Positions 7,014 to 15,752 are shown, counted from the stretch's first letter. The stretch is DNA of 64,000 nt from Desertibaculum subflavum (GCA_003576705.1 QOZS01000017.1:1-64000); one strand, 5' to 3'. Program-made: numbers and translations. The notes: generated by a model from the sequence alone, not told the origin.

Positions 7014-8663
7014 TCAGCCCGTCTCGGCCGCGCGCAGCACTTCCTCCAGGCTGGTGGTGCCGGCGCATGCCTTGGTGAAGCCGTCCTCGGCCATGCTGCG
7101 CATGCCGCCGGCGCGCGCCGCGGCGGCAATCGCCGGGCCGTCGGCGCGCTCCAGGACGAGGCGGCGCACGCTTTCGTCGACGGGCAGCACTTCCGCGATC
7201 ACCGTGCGTCCGGCATAGCCGGTGCCGCGGCAGGCCGGACAGCCGGCTGCCTTGCCGACGGTGGCGCCAGATGCAGCCCGGAAGCGGCGTGCCATCGCGT
7301 CGCCGACCGGCGTCACCGCGCGGCAGGACGGGCACAGGGTGCGCACCAGCCTCTGCCCGACCACGCCGACCAGCACCGAGGCCAGCAGATAGGGCTCGAC
7401 CCCCATGTCGAGCAGGCGCGGCGCCGCGCCGGCCGCGTCGTTGGTATGCAGGGTCGACAGCACCAGATGGCCGGTCAGCGCCGCCTGCACGGCGATGCGC
7501 GCCGTCTCGCCGTCGCGGATCTCGCCGACCATGATGATGTCCGGATCGTGCCGCAGCATGGCGCGCAGCACGGCAGCGAAGTCGAGGCCGATGCGCGGGC
7601 GCACCTGGACTTGGTTGACGCCCGGCAGGCGGTACTCGACCGGGTCCTCCACCGTGAGCAGCTTGCGTTCGACACGGTTGAGGCGCGCCAGCGCCGCATA
7701 GAGCGTCGTCGTCTTGCCGCTGCCGGTCGGGCCGGTCACCAGCAGGATGCCGTTCGGCCGGTCGAGCAGGCTTTCCAGGCGCCCGGCATCGTCGGCCGCG
7801 AAGCCGAGGCCGCGCAGGTCGAGCGGCAGGGCGTGCCGGTCCAGCAGGCGCAGCACGACGGCCTCGCCCCACAATGTCGGCACCGCCGAGACGCGGATAT
7901 CGATCTCGTGGCCGCGGACGCTGGTGCGGATGCGGCCGTCCTGCGGCAGGCGGTGCTCGGCGACGTCGAGGCCCGCGAGTACCTTGATGCGGCTGGCCAG
8001 CGCCGGTCCGAGGCTCGCCGGCGGCGCTTCGACCTCGCGCAGCTCGCCGTCGACGCGGAAGCGGACGCGCAGCGCGCCGTCGAACGGCTCCATATGGATA
8101 TCGGAGGCCCGCTCGCGCGCGGCGCGTTCGATCAGGTCGTTGACGGCCCGCACGGCCGGCGCATCCGATCCGAGCTCGCGGATGCGCTCGATATCGCCGG
8201 TGATGGAAGCCTGCGTGCGGCCGCCTTCATCGGGCCCGCCGCGGCCATAGAGGCGGTCCAGCGCTTCGTCGATCTCGCTCGGCGTGGCGACCGCCGGCCG
8301 CACCGCCTTGCCGACCAGCAGGCGGATGGCGTCCAGCGTGTAGGTGTCGAGCGGGTCGGCGAGGGCGAGATGGAGCTCGGCCTCCGTCTCGGCGACCGGG
8401 AGGGCGCGGGCGGTGCGGAGGAACCGGGCCGGGATGCGTTCGGCCGCCAAGGGCGCCGCCGGAAAATCCGCCGCCCGGACGCGCGGCAGGTCGAGCACGA
8501 CGGCGAGCGCCTGCGCGACCTCCTGCTCGCCGGCCAGGCCGAGGCGGGTGAGGATCAGGTCGAGGCGCTCGCCCGAAGCGGCCTGGGCGGCACGTGCCCG
8601 GCCGGCCGCGGCGCCATCGAGATGGCCCCATTGCTCCAGGATCTGGACGATGTCGCCCCGCAC
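7014..8663 (-). CDS. gspE: Type II secretion assembly ATPase E (GspE)
   Basis: The product has about 549 residues. It has an N-terminal MshEN-like domain (RLDLILTRLGLAGEQEVAQALA, then LPRVRAADFP). The ATPase core follows, with RASDIHMEPFDG, the Walker A motif GPTGSGKTTT, the Asp box LTVEDPVEYRLPGVNQVQV, Walker B DPDIIMVGEIRDGETA and the His box LTGHLVLSTLHTND. Near the C-terminus two CxxC pairs (CPSC and CPAC) form the zinc finger typical of GspE. It powers pseudopilus assembly from the cytoplasm. I chose the GTG at 8663 because GAGGAGA lies 9-10 bases upstream. The ATG at 8696 has no clear ribosome binding site. Confidence 0.94.
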   Translation of the reverse strand: MRGDIVQILEQWGHLDGAAAGRARAAQAASGERLDLILTRLGLAGEQEVAQALAVVLDLPRVRAADFPAAPLAAERIPARFLRTARALPVAETEAELHLALADPLDTYTLDAIRLLVGKAVRPAVATPSEIDEALDRLYGRGGPDEGGRTQASITGDIERIRELGSDAPAVRAVNDLIERAARERASDIHMEPFDGALRVRFRVDGELREVEAPPASLGPALASRIKVLAGLDVAEHRLPQDGRIRTSVRGHEIDIRVSAVPTLWGEAVVLRLLDRHALPLDLRGLGFAADDAGRLESLLDRPNGILLVTGPTGSGKTTTLYAALARLNRVERKLLTVEDPVEYRLPGVNQVQVRPRIGLDFAAVLRAMLRHDPDIIMVGEIRDGETARIAVQAALTGHLVLSTLHTNDAAGAAPRLLDMGVEPYLLASVLVGVVGQRLVRTLCPSCRAVTPVGDAMARRFRAASGATVGKAAGCPACRGTGYAGRTVIAEVLPVDESVRRLVLERADGPAIAAAARAGGMRSMAEDGFTKACAGTTSLEEVLRAAETG

Positions 8664-8712
8664 TGTTCCGGTTCTCCTCAACGCCTGCCCGACCATAGGC
8701 GAAAGCCGGCGG

Positions 8713-9471
8713 TCAGCCAAAAGCGAGCGGGCCATGCAGGACCACGATCCAGGCGCCGAGGGCGAGGAAGGGAGCAAAGGGGATCTCGGTCGTGGCCGTG
8801 ATGGGCTTGCCGAGCACCCGCACCGCGACGACCGCCAATCCCGCCGCCGCCGCGGCGATCAGCACGGTGCTGGGCAGGCCGAACCAGCCGGTCCAGGCGC
8901 CGAGCGCGCCAAGCAGCTTGGCATCGCCGAGCCCGAGCCCGGTGCGGCCGCGCAGCCGTTCGTAAAGCAGCGCCACGGCGGCGAGCGACAGAAAGCCGGT
9001 GACGACACCGATCAGCGCATCGACCAGGGCATCCGGGGCCAGCAAAGCGAGAGCGACGAAGCCGAGCACCAGGATTGCGAGGTTGAGGCTGTCGGGCAGT
9101 TTGAGATAGCGCAGATCCGCGACCGTCTGGGCGATGAGCAGCCAGCCGAGGCCACAGAGCAGCCAGAACTCGGTCCCGCCGGCGACCAGTGCGGCGCTCA
9201 GAGGCACCAGCAGGGCGCCGAGCTCGGCGGCGAGGTGCAGCGGGTCGATGGGGCCGCCGCAATGCCGGCAGCGGCCGCGCAGCAGGCCATAGCTCGCGAT
9301 GGGGACCAGATCCCGGATGCCGAGCCGGGTGCCGCATCGCTCGCAGGCCGAGCGGCCGAACATGGCGTCGCGGCCGGTGCAGAGCCTGAGGCCCAGCGTC
9401 GCCACGAAGCTGCCGACGAAGGGCGCGACGACCAGCGCGGCCAGGAGGTGGAGATCGAAGGTGGACGGCAT
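8713..9471 (-). CDS. gspO: Prepilin peptidase / N-methyltransferase (GspO, PilD family)
   Basis: The product has 252 residues and is a polytopic membrane aspartyl protease. Its cytoplasmic loop has two CxxC pairs (CERC and CRHC) that bind zinc, as in full-length PilD enzymes with methyltransferase activity. The two catalytic Asp motifs are visible: VADLRYLKLPD and GLGLGDAKLLGALG (the GxGD motif). It cleaves the leaders of GspG, H, I, J and K encoded directly downstream and methylates the new N-terminal Phe. It is the first gene of the operon. The ATG at 9471 was chosen over the distal 9696 because the extra 75 residues are low-complexity and would run antisense through the TPR gene on the other strand. 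Confidence 0.9.
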   Translation of the reverse strand: MPSTFDLHLLAALVVAPFVGSFVATLGLRLCTGRDAMFGRSACERCGTRLGIRDLVPIASYGLLRGRCRHCGGPIDPLHLAAELGALLVPLSAALVAGGTEFWLLCGLGWLLIAQTVADLRYLKLPDSLNLAILVLGFVALALLAPDALVDALIGVVTGFLSLAAVALLYERLRGRTGLGLGDAKLLGALGAWTGWFGLPSTVLIAAAAAGLAVVAVRVLGKPITATTEIPFAPFLALGAWIVVLHGPLAFG

Positions 9472-9541
9472 CCGGACCGAGGTTCTAGCGGGCGGCGGCG
9501 CGACGGGCCATCCTAGGGCCGAGTCGCGTGAGGTTTGCGGG

Positions 9542-9922
9542 ATGGATCGGACGATTTGGCTGGTCGGCGGCGCGGCGGCGATGGCGGTGGCGGGCGCCAT
9601 GGCTGCGGGCGCCTGGCTCACCACGCCGCCAGCTCGGTCGCCGGCACCGATGCCGGCGGCCGCGACGCCGACCGCCGAGGACATCGCGGCGCGCATCCGC
9701 GCGCTGGAACAGCGCCTCGAGGCGAAGCCGGACGATCTCGCCGGCTGGAAGATGCTCGGCCGGTCCTATCTCGCGCAGGACCGCTACATGGAGGCGGTCG
9801 GCGCCTATTCGCGCGCCGCCCAGATCGATCCGCGCGACCCGGAAGTCGCCGGCGCGCTCAAGCAACTGGAAACTATTGCGCGCGATCGTGGCCGGCATGA
9901 CGAAACGATGAAAACGCGTTGA
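9542..9922 (+). CDS. Membrane-anchored TPR protein, CcmI/NrfG-like
   Basis: The product has 126 residues: one N-terminal membrane segment (about residues 4-27, TIWLVGGAAAMAVAGAMAAG), a Pro/Ala-rich linker, then about two TPR units. These are IRALEQRLEAKPDDLAGWKM with LGRSYLAQDRYMEAVGAYSR, then AAQIDPRDPEVAGAL. This pattern is close to the C-terminal TPR part of the cytochrome c maturation protein CcmI/CycH and of NrfG. It is divergent from the secretion operon and lies 76 bases upstream of a multihaem cytochrome c. A role as a haem-attachment or apocytochrome chaperone is therefore plausible, but this is inference from context. No other ccm genes are in the window. Confidence 0.75.
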   Translation: MDRTIWLVGGAAAMAVAGAMAAGAWLTTPPARSPAPMPAAATPTAEDIAARIRALEQRLEAKPDDLAGWKMLGRSYLAQDRYMEAVGAYSRAAQIDPRDPEVAGALKQLETIARDRGRHDETMKTR

Positions 9923-9998
9923 GACTTTGCGACGCAATTGATTGCGGGCATACTCCGACGCGGCGTCTGTTCGGGGTCGGGCTGTCAGGGGGCGAACG

Positions 9999-11327
9999 AT
10001 GCGCAGCGGTTGGGTGTTCGGGGTCGTCGCGGCCCTCGCGATGTTGTTCGGCGGCGCCGCTTCGGCGCAGACGCTGCCGCAATACGGCGCCGACCGGCAT
10101 GTCGGCGTGACCAGCTGCGCGGGCTCGACCTGCCACGGCTCGGCTGCGCCCTGGCGCAACTCCACCGTGCTGCAGAACGAATACATCACCTGGGAGCAGA
10201 AGGACCGGCACGCCAAGGCCTACAAGACGCTGCTGACCGAGCGCTCGCAGCGCATTGCCCGCAATCTGGGCATCGGCCCGGCGCACGAGGCCAAGGTCTG
10301 CCTCGACTGCCACGCGCACAACCCGGCGCCCGAGAAGCGCGGCCGGGTGTTCCAGGTGTCGGACGGCGTCGGCTGCGAGGCCTGCCACGGCGGCGCCGAG
10401 CGCTGGCTCGGCGTGCATGTCACCGGCCTCGGCAGTCACGAGGACAACGTCAAGGCCGGGCTCTACCCGACCGAGGACCCGATCGCCCGCGCCCGGCTCT
10501 GCATGAGCTGCCATTTCGGCGACGAGGGCAAGTTCGTCACCCATCGCATCATGGGCGCCGGCCATCCGCGCATGAGCTTCGAGCTCGACACCTTCACGGC
10601 GATCCAGCCGGCGCATTACGTGATGGATGACGACTATCGCAAGCGCAAGCGCGTCTCCAACGGCGTGCAGACCTGGGCGATCGGCCAGGCCATGGCGATC
10701 ACCGTGGTGCTGGAGGGCCTGATCGATCCGAAGCGCAACCGCGACGGCATCTTCCCCGAGCTCGTCTTCTTCGATTGCCATGCCTGCCATCACCCGATGA
10801 GCAACGTGCGCTGGGAGCCGCGGGCCACGGTCGGCCTGCCGCCCGGCGTGCCGCGGCTGAACGACTCCAATCTCGTGATGCTCCGCGTCATCACCCAGCG
10901 GGTCGATCGCGGCCTCGCCGACCGCATGCGCGAGCAGGCGCTGGCGCTGCACAAGGCCTCGACCCAGGGCAACGAAGCGACGGTGACCGCGGCCCGCGCG
11001 CTGCGCGAGACGACCAACGGCCTGGCCCAACGCTTCGCCGGCCACGCTTTCGGCCGGGAGGACATGCAGGCGCTGCTGGTCGGCGTGATCGCCGCCGGCA
11101 AGCAAGGCGAGTACATCGACTATGCCGGTGCCGAGCAGGCGACGATGGCAATCGGCGCCATCATCACCGCGATGAAGGGCGCCGGCGTGGTCGACGACAA
11201 CGGCTTCAAGGCGATGCGCTCGGCGCTCGACAAGCTCTACGAGGCGACGGCCAAGGACGAGGAGTACAAGCCCCGCGTCTACGTCGCCGCGCTCCAGGCC
11301 TTCGAGCAGACCATTCCGAAATTCTAG
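9999..11327 (+). CDS. Periplasmic multihaem c-type cytochrome (cytochrome c554-like)
   Basis: The product has 442 residues with a Sec signal peptide (residues 1-25, ending GGAASAQ). Four canonical haem c sites are visible: C101-L-D-C-H105, C126-E-A-C-H130, C168-M-S-C-H172 and C260-H-A-C-H264. A fifth, at C40-AGST-C45-H46, has four residues between the cysteines instead of two. His residues in HRIMGAGHPRMSFEL and in QPAHY could be distal ligands. The C-terminal third (from about residue 300) is helical, lacks haem sites and resembles no domain I recognise. The family is associated with periplasmic electron transfer, but the substrate is unknown. The start ATG at 9999 follows a GGGGGCGAACG purine-rich segment. 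The stop codon overlaps that of aqpZ on the other strand. Confidence 0.82.
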   Translation: MRSGWVFGVVAALAMLFGGAASAQTLPQYGADRHVGVTSCAGSTCHGSAAPWRNSTVLQNEYITWEQKDRHAKAYKTLLTERSQRIARNLGIGPAHEAKVCLDCHAHNPAPEKRGRVFQVSDGVGCEACHGGAERWLGVHVTGLGSHEDNVKAGLYPTEDPIARARLCMSCHFGDEGKFVTHRIMGAGHPRMSFELDTFTAIQPAHYVMDDDYRKRKRVSNGVQTWAIGQAMAITVVLEGLIDPKRNRDGIFPELVFFDCHACHHPMSNVRWEPRATVGLPPGVPRLNDSNLVMLRVITQRVDRGLADRMREQALALHKASTQGNEATVTAARALRETTNGLAQRFAGHAFGREDMQALLVGVIAAGKQGEYIDYAGAEQATMAIGAIITAMKGAGVVDDNGFKAMRSALDKLYEATAKDEEYKPRVYVAALQAFEQTIPKF

Positions 11328-12022
11328 CTCTCGTCGGCCGCCAGCGTCCCGGACTTGAACAGCAGGCCGGCGACAGCGGCACCGATCAGCGGCGCGGCGA
11401 TGAAGAGCCAGAGCTGGCCGATCGCCACGGCATTGCCGCTGACCAGCGCGGGCCCGATCGAGCGCGCCGGGTTGACCGAGACGCCGGTCACGTTGATGCC
11501 GACGATGTGGATCACCGTCAGCGCCATGCCGATGGCGAGGCCGGCGAGGTGCGTGGGCGCACCCTTCTGGGTCACGCCCAGGATGCAGACCAGGAACAGG
11601 AAGGTCGCGACCGTCTCGAACACGAAGGCCGAAACCACGCTGTACTCGCCGAGATAGCCCGGCCCCCAGCCGTTCCGGCCGAGGCCGCCGTTCCAGCCGG
11701 CGGCCTTGCCCGACATGATGAGATAGAGCACTGCCGCGCCGGCAATGGCGCCGAGCACCTGGGCGATGACGTAGCGCACGAAGTCGTCGGTCGTCATGCG
11801 GCCGGCGAGCAGGGCGCCGAAGCTCACCGCCGGGTTCACGTGGCAGCCCGATACCGGGCCGATGCCATAGGCCATGGTGACGATGGCAAGGCCGAAGGCG
11901 AAGGCAATGCCGAGCACATCGATCGCGGTCGGGCCGGTGCCCAAGCCGGCGATTACCGCCGCGCCGCAGCCGAACAGGACGAGTGTGAAGGTACCGATGA
12001 ATTCGGCGATTGCCTTTTTCAT
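11324..12022 (-). CDS. aqpZ: Aquaporin Z
   Basis: The product has 232 residues and six membrane helices with two re-entrant loops. Both selectivity motifs are present: SGCHVNPAVSFG in the first half and VSVNPARSIGPAL in the second. The N-terminus MKKAIAEFIGTFTLVLFGCG is typical of AqpZ. His and Arg in the expected filter positions suggest a water channel rather than a glycerol facilitator. It lies 55 bases after the gamma-glutamyltransferase gene on the same strand, so it may be the last gene of that operon or have its own promoter in the gap. The ATG at 12022 is preferred over an upstream start at 12058 because it begins at the conserved N-terminus. Confidence 0.95.
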   Translation of the reverse strand: MKKAIAEFIGTFTLVLFGCGAAVIAGLGTGPTAIDVLGIAFAFGLAIVTMAYGIGPVSGCHVNPAVSFGALLAGRMTTDDFVRYVIAQVLGAIAGAAVLYLIMSGKAAGWNGGLGRNGWGPGYLGEYSVVSAFVFETVATFLFLVCILGVTQKGAPTHLAGLAIGMALTVIHIVGINVTGVSVNPARSIGPALVSGNAVAIGQLWLFIAAPLIGAAVAGLLFKSGTLAADES

Positions 12023-12077
12023 GACGAGTCCCCCCGGACCGTGGTGACCGGCCCGCATTCTATCAGACGGGCGGCCT

Positions 12078-13637
12078 CTACACCGCCACCGCGGTGGCCC
12101 AGGGCGGCATGATCTCGTTCATGCCGCTCGCCCGGCCGCTGCGCGGGTCGCGCAGGACGGCGGAGGGATTAGCGAAGCCAAGCGGGTAGGGGACGTTCGC
12201 CACCAGCTCGACCGGCAGCTTGCGGCCGATCTCGGCGGCGATCTCGCCCGGCAGATCCTGGTTGATCCTGACCGGGCCGGTGCCGCTGACATCGATGCGC
12301 GGCAGATGGAACGCCGTTTCCAGGTCCATGCCGCGATCGACCAGGAAACAGATCAGCTGCGCCACCGCCGGCAGGATCCGTCGCCCGCCCGAGGCGCCGA
12401 TGGCGAACCAGCCTTGGCCCTCATGCGTCGCCACCGCCTGGCAGATATTGGTCAGCGGCCGCTTGCCGGCACCGAGCGAATTCGGCTTGCCCGGCACGGG
12501 GTCGAACCAGTTGATGCCGTTGTTCATCATCAGCCCGGTCTTCGGCAGCATCACCTTGGAGCCGAACAGCGACAGCAGGGTCTGGGTCAGCGACACCATG
12601 TTGCCGGCGGCGTCGACCACGTTGAAATGCGTGGTGCAGGCCGGGGCGGACGTGTCGCCCATCGTCTCCAGCCGCTCGCGATAGGCGTCGTGCAGGGCAT
12701 GCGCGATCGCGGTGAAGGCGGCGCCGTCGGGCGCCCCCGCGCCACGCATGGCGGTGCCGGTCGCGGCGAGCGCCTTCTGCAGGGTCGGGCCGGCGGTCAG
12801 GCCCGGCGCGGTGTGCAGCCGTGCATGGCCATGGTCGAAGGCGAGCGGTTCGACGATGCGCGCCTCGTATCGCGCCAGGTCGTCGAGCGATATCGCCGAG
12901 CCGCCGGCCTTTAGATCGACGACGATCGCCTGCGCCAGCTCGCCCTTGTAGAAGTCGGCGGCGCCGGCCTCGGCGAGGCGGCGCAGCGTCTTCTCCAGAT
13001 TGCCGAGCTTGAGGCGCAGCGTGGAGCGACCCATGGAATCCTGGATCGCCGGAAGGCCGCCGGGCAGGTAAGTCGCGCGCGAGGTGTCGAACCCGGCGAG
13101 GTCGGCGGCGCCCGACGCGATCATCAGCGTGGCGAACCAGTCGACCTCCAGGCCTTCAGCGGCGAGGCGGATCGCCGGGGCGATCAGGTCGGACCAGCCC
13201 CAGGTGCCGAAGGCCTCGCGTGCCTTGGCCATGCCGGCGACGTGGCCGGGCACCAGGATCGAATGGTAGCCCTTGAGGTTGCGGTCCTCCTTCACCGGTG
13301 GCCAGCCGAACAGGTCACTGGCCTCGCCGCCCGGCACCACCGGGTAGTCGGCGGGGTTCAGGCCGCGCGCGGCGATCATGCCGAAATCGACCACATGCAC
13401 CGAACGCGTCTTCGCGAGGTAGACGGTCATGTAGCCGCCGCCGCCCATGCCGCTCATCCACGGCTCGACGGTGCCGATGGCAAGTCCGGTCGCTACCGCC
13501 GCGTCGATCGCGTTGCCGCCCTTGGCCAGCACCGCGGCGCCCACTTCGGCCGCCTTGCGATGCTGCGCGGCGACGATGCCGCTGCCATGCGCCGCCTTCT
13601 TGGTGACGCGCCAGCTCCGGTTGATGTTGTCGCTCAT
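12078..13637 (-). CDS. Gamma-glutamyltransferase family protein (Ntn hydrolase)
   Basis: The product has 519 residues. Family features in order: HGSGIVAAQHRKAAEVGAAV, GGNAIDAAVATGLAIGTVEP and GMGGGGYMTVYLA near the N-terminus. The autoprocessing site is CTTHFNVVDAAGNMVSLTQ, where Thr335 becomes the N-terminal nucleophile of the small subunit. Further on are GKRPLTNICQAVA and IGASGGRRILPAVAQ, the oxyanion and substrate loops. There is no signal peptide, so unlike the E. coli enzyme it is probably cytoplasmic. It may act on gamma-glutamyl amides or be a cephalosporin-acylase-like member; substrate is not readable. It is 22 bases downstream of the PhyH gene and likely in one operon with the two genes above it. 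Confidence 0.88.
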   Translation of the reverse strand: MSDNINRSWRVTKKAAHGSGIVAAQHRKAAEVGAAVLAKGGNAIDAAVATGLAIGTVEPWMSGMGGGGYMTVYLAKTRSVHVVDFGMIAARGLNPADYPVVPGGEASDLFGWPPVKEDRNLKGYHSILVPGHVAGMAKAREAFGTWGWSDLIAPAIRLAAEGLEVDWFATLMIASGAADLAGFDTSRATYLPGGLPAIQDSMGRSTLRLKLGNLEKTLRRLAEAGAADFYKGELAQAIVVDLKAGGSAISLDDLARYEARIVEPLAFDHGHARLHTAPGLTAGPTLQKALAATGTAMRGAGAPDGAAFTAIAHALHDAYRERLETMGDTSAPACTTHFNVVDAAGNMVSLTQTLLSLFGSKVMLPKTGLMMNNGINWFDPVPGKPNSLGAGKRPLTNICQAVATHEGQGWFAIGASGGRRILPAVAQLICFLVDRGMDLETAFHLPRIDVSGTGPVRINQDLPGEIAAEIGRKLPVELVANVPYPLGFANPSAVLRDPRSGRASGMNEIMPPWATAVAV

Positions 13638-13659
13638 CGGCGTCTCTTCCCCTTACTTT

Positions 13660-14517
13660 TTAACGCGGCCACACGGCCGGAAAATTGGCGCCGCCCAGGC
13701 GGTCGCCATCGCGATAGGCGATCGGCTCTGGCAGGATGGCGGTGATCTTCGCGTTCTCGACGAAGGTGCCGGGCCGCGCGTCGTACACCGCGTCGTCGCC
13801 CAGGTAGCGCAGCGCCAAAGCGCGGCGCCGCACCGACTTCGTCGCATTGCCGGGCGAGTAGTGCAGGGTCAGCGGGTGATGCACGATCACGTCGCCGGGC
13901 TCGACGTCCCAGGTCAGCACCTCACGGCTCTTCAGGTACTCGGTCATGTCGGGCAGCGGCGGCAGGCCCATCCTGGCGAACAGCTCGGCATAGCCGGTGT
14001 TGCTGCCGAACGCTTTGGGCGCGTACATGGTGCCGGCACGGTGCGAGCCCCTGACATAGGCCATGGTGCCGGCCTGTTGCGTGATGGCGTCGAACGAGAC
14101 CCAGAACGACAGGATATCGGCGCCGCGCAGAGGCCAGTAGGGCAGGTCCTGGTGCCAGGGCGTCTCCTCGGCGGTCTCCGGCTCCTTCACGAGAAGCTGG
14201 TCGTAGAAGAAGGTGACGTGGCTCGCGCCCATCATGTCGGCGGCCAGCGCCGGCAGCGGGCTCTCGGCCATGAAGGCGCGGAAATCGGGATCGCGCATCC
14301 AGACGAAGAAGTCGCCGAGATAGCGGCCCGACTTGCCCTCAGGCGTGTACTCCACCGATGCCGCGCCGGGATCCGCGAGGATGCGCTCGACGGCGACGCG
14401 CATCCGCTCGATCCAGGCCATCGGCAGCACGCCGCGCAGGATCACCGCGCCGTCGGCGGCATAGGCCGCCTTCTCGGCGGCGGAGATCGTGCGGAGCGGC
14501 TCGCTGGAAAGCATCAT
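13660..14517 (-). CDS. Phytanoyl-CoA dioxygenase (PhyH) family Fe(II)/2-oxoglutarate oxygenase
   Basis: The product has 285 residues. The iron-binding triad is visible: WHQDLPYWP gives His and Asp, and VIVHHPLTLHYSPGN gives the distal His. The 2-oxoglutarate-binding Arg is in RRRALALRYLGDD. Other family marks are DGAVILRGVLPMAWIERM near the N-terminus and FWVSFDAITQQAGTMAYVRG in the core. The ATG at 14517 overlaps the preceding hydrolase stop as ATGATGA, so the two are coupled. Members hydroxylate small molecules, but the substrate here is unknown. The neighbours (N-carbamoyl-type hydrolase and gamma-glutamyltransferase) point to breakdown of a nitrogenous compound, which is inference. Confidence 0.88.
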   Translation of the reverse strand: MMLSSEPLRTISAAEKAAYAADGAVILRGVLPMAWIERMRVAVERILADPGAASVEYTPEGKSGRYLGDFFVWMRDPDFRAFMAESPLPALAADMMGASHVTFFYDQLLVKEPETAEETPWHQDLPYWPLRGADILSFWVSFDAITQQAGTMAYVRGSHRAGTMYAPKAFGSNTGYAELFARMGLPPLPDMTEYLKSREVLTWDVEPGDVIVHHPLTLHYSPGNATKSVRRRALALRYLGDDAVYDARPGTFVENAKITAILPEPIAYRDGDRLGGANFPAVWPR

Positions 14518-15752
14518 CCGGCCTGCGCCCGTTCCAGCATGGCGTGCAGCAGCACGTCGCAGCCGGCGCCGATATCGCCCAATGTCGCGTTCTCCACCTC
14601 GTTGTGCGAGATGCCGTTCTCGCAAGGCACGAAGATCATGCCGGTCGGCGCCACGCGACTGACATAGACGGCGTCGTGGCCGGCGCCGGAGACGATCTCC
14701 ATCGCCTGCATGCCGAGCGTCTTCGAGGCCTGGCGTACGGCGTCGACGCAGGGCGCGGCGAAGGCGACCGGCGGCGAGTACCAGATCTGCTCGAGCTTCA
14801 GTTCCAGCCCGATCTCCTTCGCCACCTTCTCTGCCGCGGCGCGGAGCGCGGCATCCATGCGGGTGAGTGCCGCGTCGTCGGGATGGCGGAAATCGACGGT
14901 GAAGAAAACGTGGCCGGGGATGGTGTTCCGCGAGTTCGGGCTGACCTGCATCATGCCGACCGTGGCGCGGCCCCAGGGCGCTTCGGAGAGGCCGATGCGG
15001 TTCGCCTCCTGCACCAGCCTGGCGGCGCCGAGCAGGGCGTCGTGCCGGACCGTCATCGGCGTCGGGCCGGCATGCGCCTCCTGGCCGGTCAGCCAGATCT
15101 CGTACCAGCGCTGGCCCTGCGCGCCGGTGACGACGCCGATCGTCTTCCGCTCCGCCTCCAGGATCGGGCCCTGCTCGATATGCGCCTCGAAGAAGGCGCC
15201 ATAGGGCCGGCCGCCGCAGGCGAGCTCGCCGGCATAGCCGATCCGCTTCAGCTCCTCGCCCATGGTCTTGCCGTCCGGGTCGGCACGGCTGAGCCCATAG
15301 GCCTCGTCGAACACGCCGGCGAACACGCCCGAGGCGACCATGGCCGGGGCGAAGCGCGAGCCTTCCTCGTTGGTCCAGACCACCACCTCGACCGGCGCCT
15401 CGGTCTCGATGCCATGATCGTTCAGCGTGCGGATCACTTCGAGGCCGGCCATCACGCCATAGGCGCCGTCGAACTTGCCGCCGGTGGGCTGGGTGTCGAG
15501 ATGGCTGCCGGTGCCGATCGCCGGCAGCTTGGGGTTCCGGCCCGGCCGGCGGGCGAAGATGTTGCCCATGCGGTCAACCTCGATCGAGCAGCCGGCCTCC
15601 TTGCACCAGCGCACGAACAGATCGCGGCCCTCGCGGTCCAGGTCGGTCAGGGCGATGCGGCAGACGCCGCCCTTCTCGGTGCCGCCGATCCGGGCCAGGG
15701 TCATCAGGCTCTGCCACAGGCGGTCGCGGTCGATGCGCAGGTTGGTGTTCAT
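14514..15752 (-). CDS. Zn-dependent amidase: N-carbamoyl-L-amino-acid hydrolase / allantoate amidohydrolase family (M20)
   Basis: The product has 412 residues, standard for the family. Metal-binding motifs are IGTGSHLDTQPTGGKFDGAYG, then VVWTNEEGSRF (Glu-Glu pair) and the FEAHIEQGPILE segment that binds substrate. The dimerisation domain contains GQEAHAGPTPMTVRHDAL, and the second metal region has SGAGHDAVYVSRV and GISHNEVE. The enzyme hydrolyses ureido or amide groups such as N-carbamoyl amino acids, allantoate or beta-ureidopropionate; the exact substrate cannot be read. It is the first gene of a minus-strand operon with PhyH and gamma-glutamyltransferase, and is divergent from an amidohydrolase. 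Confidence 0.92.
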   Translation of the reverse strand: MNTNLRIDRDRLWQSLMTLARIGGTEKGGVCRIALTDLDREGRDLFVRWCKEAGCSIEVDRMGNIFARRPGRNPKLPAIGTGSHLDTQPTGGKFDGAYGVMAGLEVIRTLNDHGIETEAPVEVVVWTNEEGSRFAPAMVASGVFAGVFDEAYGLSRADPDGKTMGEELKRIGYAGELACGGRPYGAFFEAHIEQGPILEAERKTIGVVTGAQGQRWYEIWLTGQEAHAGPTPMTVRHDALLGAARLVQEANRIGLSEAPWGRATVGMMQVSPNSRNTIPGHVFFTVDFRHPDDAALTRMDAALRAAAEKVAKEIGLELKLEQIWYSPPVAFAAPCVDAVRQASKTLGMQAMEIVSGAGHDAVYVSRVAPTGMIFVPCENGISHNEVENATLGDIGAGCDVLLHAMLERAQAG

